A DNA stretch of 33,980 nucleotides from Streptomyces europaeiscabiei (GTDB taxonomy: Bacteria > Actinomycetota > Actinomycetes > Streptomycetales > Streptomycetaceae): contig NZ_LRTR01000043.1 in NCBI RefSeq assembly GCF_001550375.1, positions 1 through 33,980 on the forward strand, read 5' to 3'. Positions 30,916-33,980 of the stretch are shown here, piece after piece (the first letter of the stretch is position 1; the number at the start of each line of letters is the position of its first letter). The position numbers and the translations under genes were made by a program. Below the pieces are notes generated by a model. It was not told the origin of the DNA, ran no database searches, and worked only from the letters and a program-made list of their open reading frames with translations.

Positions 30916-32687
30916 GCGGGTTCTCCTTCATCGTGTACGGCGGGTGCGCCTGTTTTATGGGCGGTCACCCAGAAGCGGATGCTCTCGACGAGCACCAGCA
31001 GCGCCACGGCCACGGCGAGAGCCGTGAGCGCGACCTTGAACTCTGTGGGCGCGAGCAGCGCGGCCAGGACGGTGACCAGCAGGGTCCTGCCTTCGTGCCC
31101 GCCGACGGCCCGCACCAGCCACTGGGGCGGCGCGCCGGCGTCACCGCGGATGCGGTACACCGTGTCGTAGTGATGGTAGGCGACCGCGGCCACCAGCCCG
31201 AAAGCCGCGGGAAGGGCTCCGTTCACATCGGCTTTGGCCGCCAGCACCAGAACGGTGCAGTATTCGGCGGCGCGGAAGAGCGGCGGGATCAGCCAGTCGA
31301 GGGTGCCCCTGAGGGGGTGCTCGACGGCTTCCGCCGACAGCAGGACGTACAGGCCGGCCACGAGGACGACCTGCCAGGCCGGGCCCCAGACCCAGGCCGC
31401 GGTCACCACGGCCACGGCTGCGAAGGCCGCGCTGAGCAGCCCCGTCTTTCGGGGCTTGCCCCGCAGGAGCGTCGCGAGCCCCTCGGCGAGCGGTCCGGAG
31501 TCCGTGAGGTCGTACAACGCCCGCGCCGCCCGGTCCGTCCGCCGCGCCTTGCGCGTCAGCGAGCGCAGTACGCGGCCCGCCGTGGTGTACGTCGCGGCGA
31601 AGGCGCAGCCGATGAGCAGCGCGTAGAAGGTGATACGGGGGGTGGTGGCCGCCGTGAGGATCGCGATCATCGCCCAGCGCTCGCCGATGGGCAGGACGAT
31701 CATCCGGCGGATCCAGACGGTCCAGCCGACGCTGTCGAGCCTGTCCGAAAGAGCGGCGGTGGGGCTGGTGTTGGCGGTGGCGTCGTGGTTCGCCTCGTTG
31801 AAGGAGAAGTCGACGACGTGGCGGCAGGTCTGCAGGACCATCGCGCCGAGGGCGAGCGCCCATACGTCGTCACCGCCTCGGGCGGCGCCGAGGGCGAGAC
31901 CCGCGTAGTAGGCGTACTCCTTGGCGCGGTCGAAGGTGGCGTCGAGCCAGGCACCGAGCGTGGAGTACTGCAGCGAGTAGCGGGCCAGCTGGCCGTCGGT
32001 GCAGTCGAGGACGAAGGAGAAGATCAGCAGCAGGCCGGCCGCGACGAAGCCGCCGCGTGTGCCGGTGGCCGCGCAGCCCGCCGCGATCAGGGCGGTGAGC
32101 AGCGAGGCCGTGGTGACCTGGTTCGGGGTCAGGCCGCGGCGGGCGCACCAGCGGGCGATGTAGCGGGAGTAAGGGCTGATGCAGTACGTGGTGAAGAAAC
32201 CGTCGCGGGACTTCACCGCCGTGCGCAGCCGTACGGCCTCGTCGTCGACGGCGTCGACCGCCTGGCGGGCCTCGTTGCGGGCCTGCGGGTCGGTGGGGAC
32301 GACGGCGACCAGGGTGCCCAGTTCGGGCCGGTACGGGGTGACACCGTCCGCGTCGAGGGCGGCGGCGACCCGGTCGGCGACGCTGTCGACGGCTACGGCG
32401 GTGCCGCCGCTCGCGGTGGAGCTCTCGCGGGCCAGCGCCCGGGTCAGTTCTCGGCGGGCGGCGGCCTGCACGGTCACGGCGCCCGGCAGGGCGGCGGTTT
32501 CGAACCGGGGGTCGGTGAGTCCCAGGCGCAGGGCGTGCACATGGCCCACGAACCGTGTGTCGACGATCGCGACCCGCTGGTCCGCGGGCACCGTCGCGAG
32601 GAGCGTCTCGACGTCACCGGTGTCGGAGGCGACCCGCACGTCGAAGCCGAGCGACCGCAGATCGCCCTCCAGCGACGATCCGGGCAC
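30912..32687 (-). CDS. Large CDP-alcohol phosphatidyltransferase with N- and C-terminal extensions (DUF5941-like)
   Basis: This protein of at least 591 aa starts with a soluble Rossmann-like domain (about 1-155) that may be a degenerate nucleotidyltransferase. A CDP-alcohol phosphotransferase membrane domain follows (about 165-380), with GLTPNQVT and LDCTDGQLARYSLQYSTLG AWLDATFD, keeping all four aspartates (D228, D231, D249, D253). A C-terminal multi-helix part (about 420-580) is recalled as DUF5941. It resembles fused inositol-phosphate-type transferases. The start is doubtful: GTG 32687 has no Shine-Dalgarno, while a CTG at 32717 has GGGAG 9 nt upstream and adds STAILTGQPV, a good first beta strand. 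It is the first gene of the leftward cluster, behind a PHO-box-like site. Confidence 0.85.
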   Translation of the reverse strand: MPGSSLEGDLRSLGFDVRVASDTGDVETLLATVPADQRVAIVDTRFVGHVHALRLGLTDPRFETAALPGAVTVQAAARRELTRALARESSTASGGTAVAVDSVADRVAAALDADGVTPYRPELGTLVAVVPTDPQARNEARQAVDAVDDEAVRLRTAVKSRDGFFTTYCISPYSRYIARWCARRGLTPNQVTTASLLTALIAAGCAATGTRGGFVAAGLLLIFSFVLDCTDGQLARYSLQYSTLGAWLDATFDRAKEYAYYAGLALGAARGGDDVWALALGAMVLQTCRHVVDFSFNEANHDATANTSPTAALSDRLDSVGWTVWIRRMIVLPIGERWAMIAILTAATTPRITFYALLIGCAFAATYTTAGRVLRSLTRKARRTDRAARALYDLTDSGPLAEGLATLLRGKPRKTGLLSAAFAAVAVVTAAWVWGPAWQVVLVAGLYVLLSAEAVEHPLRGTLDWLIPPLFRAAEYCTVLVLAAKADVNGALPAAFGLVAAVAYHHYDTVYRIRGDAGAPPQWLVRAVGGHEGRTLLVTVLAALLAPTEFKVALTALAVAVALLVLVESIRFWVTAHKTGAPAVHDEGEPA

Positions 32688-32808
32688 CGGCTGACCGGTG
32701 AGGATGGCGGTCGACAGAGGAACTCACTCCCTGGGTGCCGACGCGACCGCGCCGGACATGTACGTGGTGGAGGCGCCCTGGCCCTGGGGGCCGGCGGCGT
32801 GTCGGCAG

Positions 32809-32867
32809 AGGTTATCGGATGAAGAGAAGCAGACGTTCACCGCCCGTTCACGGCTTGATCAGTTCGA
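32809..32867 (-). promoter_or_regulatory. Promoter with PHO-box-like direct repeats for the CDP-alcohol cluster
   Basis: Two adjacent 11-nt units, GTTCACCGCCC (32835-32845) and GTTCACGGCTT (32846-32856), match the Streptomyces PhoP direct-repeat pattern, and a weaker third unit, GATCAGTTCGA, follows in register. On the - strand TAACCT (32814-32809) is a good -10, and the first repeat unit covers the -35 position. This suggests phosphate control, by repression or activation, of the leftward cluster. Confidence 0.55.
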
Positions 32868-33128
32868 CCTGACCACACCGTCGGCCCTCCGCCGCGATCA
32901 TCATCGGGGATGCGGGGGCTGCGCCACAAACTCCGGTGCGTATATCGGTCGATAGGGGGCCAAGGGGTGGGCTCGCCCCTCCGCCGGAGGCGGCATGCCG
33001 AGCCCCCGAAGGCGCGCGGTACCGTGCCGTCCGCGACTGCGCCGCGGGGGCGCGACCAGCCACGATCGCACCCGCGTCCGCCAACCCTGCACACCTTCCA
33101 CGGCGAATGGGCACAAGCGCACCCCGCA
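32868..33128. other. Divergent intergenic region with compound hairpin and short palindrome
   Basis: No gene is seen. TATCG-GT-CGATA (32943-32954) is a perfect short inverted repeat. A compound hairpin has outer arms GGGCTCG (32969-32975) and CGAGCCC (32999-33005), and inner arms CCTCCG (32978-32983) and CGGAGG (32985-32990). The position between divergent genes is unusual for a terminator. Confidence 0.5.
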
Positions 33129-33134
33129 TAAGGT
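33129..33134 (+). promoter_or_regulatory. -10 element (TAAGGT) of a probably leaderless galE
   Basis: TAAGGT fits TANNNT and ends 7 nt before the ATG at 33142. There is no Shine-Dalgarno between them, so transcription most likely starts at the A of the start codon. Confidence 0.55.
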
Positions 33135-33141
33135 TGAGCGC

Positions 33142-33980
33142 ATGACATGGCTGATCACAGGCGGGGCGGGCTACATCGGCGCACACGTGGCGAAGGTCAT
33201 GACCGACGCCGGCGAACAGGTCATCGCACTGGACGACCTCTCCGCAGGGGTCCGCGGCCGCCTCCCCGAGCGCATCCCCTTGATCCACGGCTCCGCCCTG
33301 GACGGCGACCTCCTCAAGCGCGTCCTCACCGAGCACGCCGTGACCGGTGTGGTCCACCTCGCCGCCCGCAAGCAGGTCGGCGAGTCCGTCGCCCAGCCCA
33401 CCCGCTACTACCAGGAGAACGTCGGCGCTCTCGCCACCCTCCTGGAGGCGGCGGCGGGAGCCGGGGTGGAGCGCTTCCTCTTCTCCTCCTCCGCCGCCGT
33501 CTACGGCAACCCGGACGTGGACCTCATCACCGAGGACACCCCGTGCGCCCCGGTGAACCCCTACGGCGAGACCAAACTCGCCGGTGAATGGCTGGTCCGG
33601 GCGGCGGGCCGGGCGCACGGCATCGCGACCGTGTGCCTGCGTTACTTCAACGTGGCGGGCGCCGCCGACCCGGCCCTGGCCGACACGGGCGTCTTCAACG
33701 TCATCCCGATGGTCTTCGACCGCCTCACCCGCGACGACGCCCCACGGATCTTCGGCGACGACTACCCGACCCCGGACGGCACCTGCGTCCGGGACTACAT
33801 CCATGTCGCCGACCTAGCCGACGCGCACCTCGCGGCGGCCCGACGCCTCACCGGCGGCGCCACGGGCGACCTGACCGTGATCATCGGCCGCGGCGAGGGC
33901 GTTTCGGTCCGCGAACTCATCGACCTCGTCGGCGAGGTGACCGGCGACCACCGGCCCGCCCTCGTCGAGCCGCGCCGGGC
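33142..33980 (+). CDS. galE: UDP-glucose 4-epimerase (3' end outside the window)
   Basis: The first 279 codons of an extended short-chain dehydrogenase are present. They include the NAD site WLITGGAGYIGAHVA (3-17), ALDDLSAG, the active-site SSSAAVYG and YGETK (Y141, K145), and LRYFNVAGA followed by DGTCVRDYIHVADLADAH, all typical of GalE. It interconverts UDP-glucose and UDP-galactose (or the N-acetyl forms), giving precursors for envelope glycans. The gene diverges from the CDP-alcohol/exporter cluster and may feed the GT2 enzyme there. It appears leaderless. No stop codon is reached before the window ends. Confidence 0.93.
   Translation, partial: MTWLITGGAGYIGAHVAKVMTDAGEQVIALDDLSAGVRGRLPERIPLIHGSALDGDLLKRVLTEHAVTGVVHLAARKQVGESVAQPTRYYQENVGALATLLEAAAGAGVERFLFSSSAAVYGNPDVDLITEDTPCAPVNPYGETKLAGEWLVRAAGRAHGIATVCLRYFNVAGAADPALADTGVFNVIPMVFDRLTRDDAPRIFGDDYPTPDGTCVRDYIHVADLADAHLAAARRLTGGATGDLTVIIGRGEGVSVRELIDLVGEVTGDHRPALVEPRR

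Noticed and set aside
1..33980. tRNA genes, CRISPR arrays, phage genes or toxin-antitoxin pairs
   Set aside because: No cloverleaf with a GTTCRA T-loop, no regularly spaced repeats and no such protein families were seen by eye; a covariance scan was not possible.

Overview
The window is high-GC actinobacterial DNA, almost certainly from a Streptomyces chromosome. The reasons are strongly GC-ending codons, frequent GTG starts, many 4-nt start/stop overlaps, a characteristic Streptomyces intergenic repeat near 4083, a ydaO-type riboswitch in front of a LysM/M23 hydrolase, and a complete streptomycete-type hopanoid operon. No tRNA, rRNA, CRISPR array or intact mobile element was seen.

Left part (1-11408) is a set of small accessory or metabolic units. 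These are the 5' end of a membrane protein that looks like a sensor kinase (-), a metallo-beta-lactamase-fold hydrolase (-) divergent from a Glu/Leu/Val-type dehydrogenase (+) followed by a TetR regulator (+), a GDSL/SGNH hydrolase (-), and a Tat-exported DUF6250-like protein (-). Next comes a wrecked locus in which the first part of a secreted SGNH esterase gene is joined to the 3' end of an IS200/IS605-type tnpB. Then come a LysM-M23 peptidase under a c-di-AMP riboswitch (-), a GH36 alpha-galactosidase (-), three DnaA-box-like sites, and a PTP-type phosphatase (+).

Middle part (11470-25326) is the hopanoid locus, all on the - strand. Transcription runs from about 25.4 kb leftwards: a possible 21-aa leader, hpnC, hpnD, an overlapping 46-aa ORF, hpnE, a polyprenyl diphosphate synthase, shc, hpnG, hpnH, ispG, dxs and hpnO. 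dxs and ispG are MEP-pathway genes. The synthase supplies farnesyl diphosphate, HpnC/D/E make squalene, Shc cyclises it, and HpnH/G/O build the C35 aminohopanoid side chain. Just downstream is a self-contained pair, an XRE-cupin regulator overlapping a 40-aa membrane protein, behind a perfect 17-bp inverted repeat.

Right part (25670-33980) is a second leftward cluster of overlapping genes. It holds a CDP-alcohol phosphatidyltransferase with extra domains, a LicC-like nucleotidyltransferase, a glycerol-1-phosphate-dehydrogenase-like enzyme, a second CDP-alcohol phosphatidyltransferase lacking the last motif aspartate, a GT2 glycosyltransferase, and a TagGH-like ABC exporter. A PHO-box-like repeat lies at the -35 region of its promoter, and galE diverges from it. 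The most plausible reading is an incompletely described pathway that makes and exports a phospho-alcohol-containing cell-envelope polymer or lipid-linked glycan. Together with the hopanoid operon, the right 22 kb is devoted to the cell envelope.
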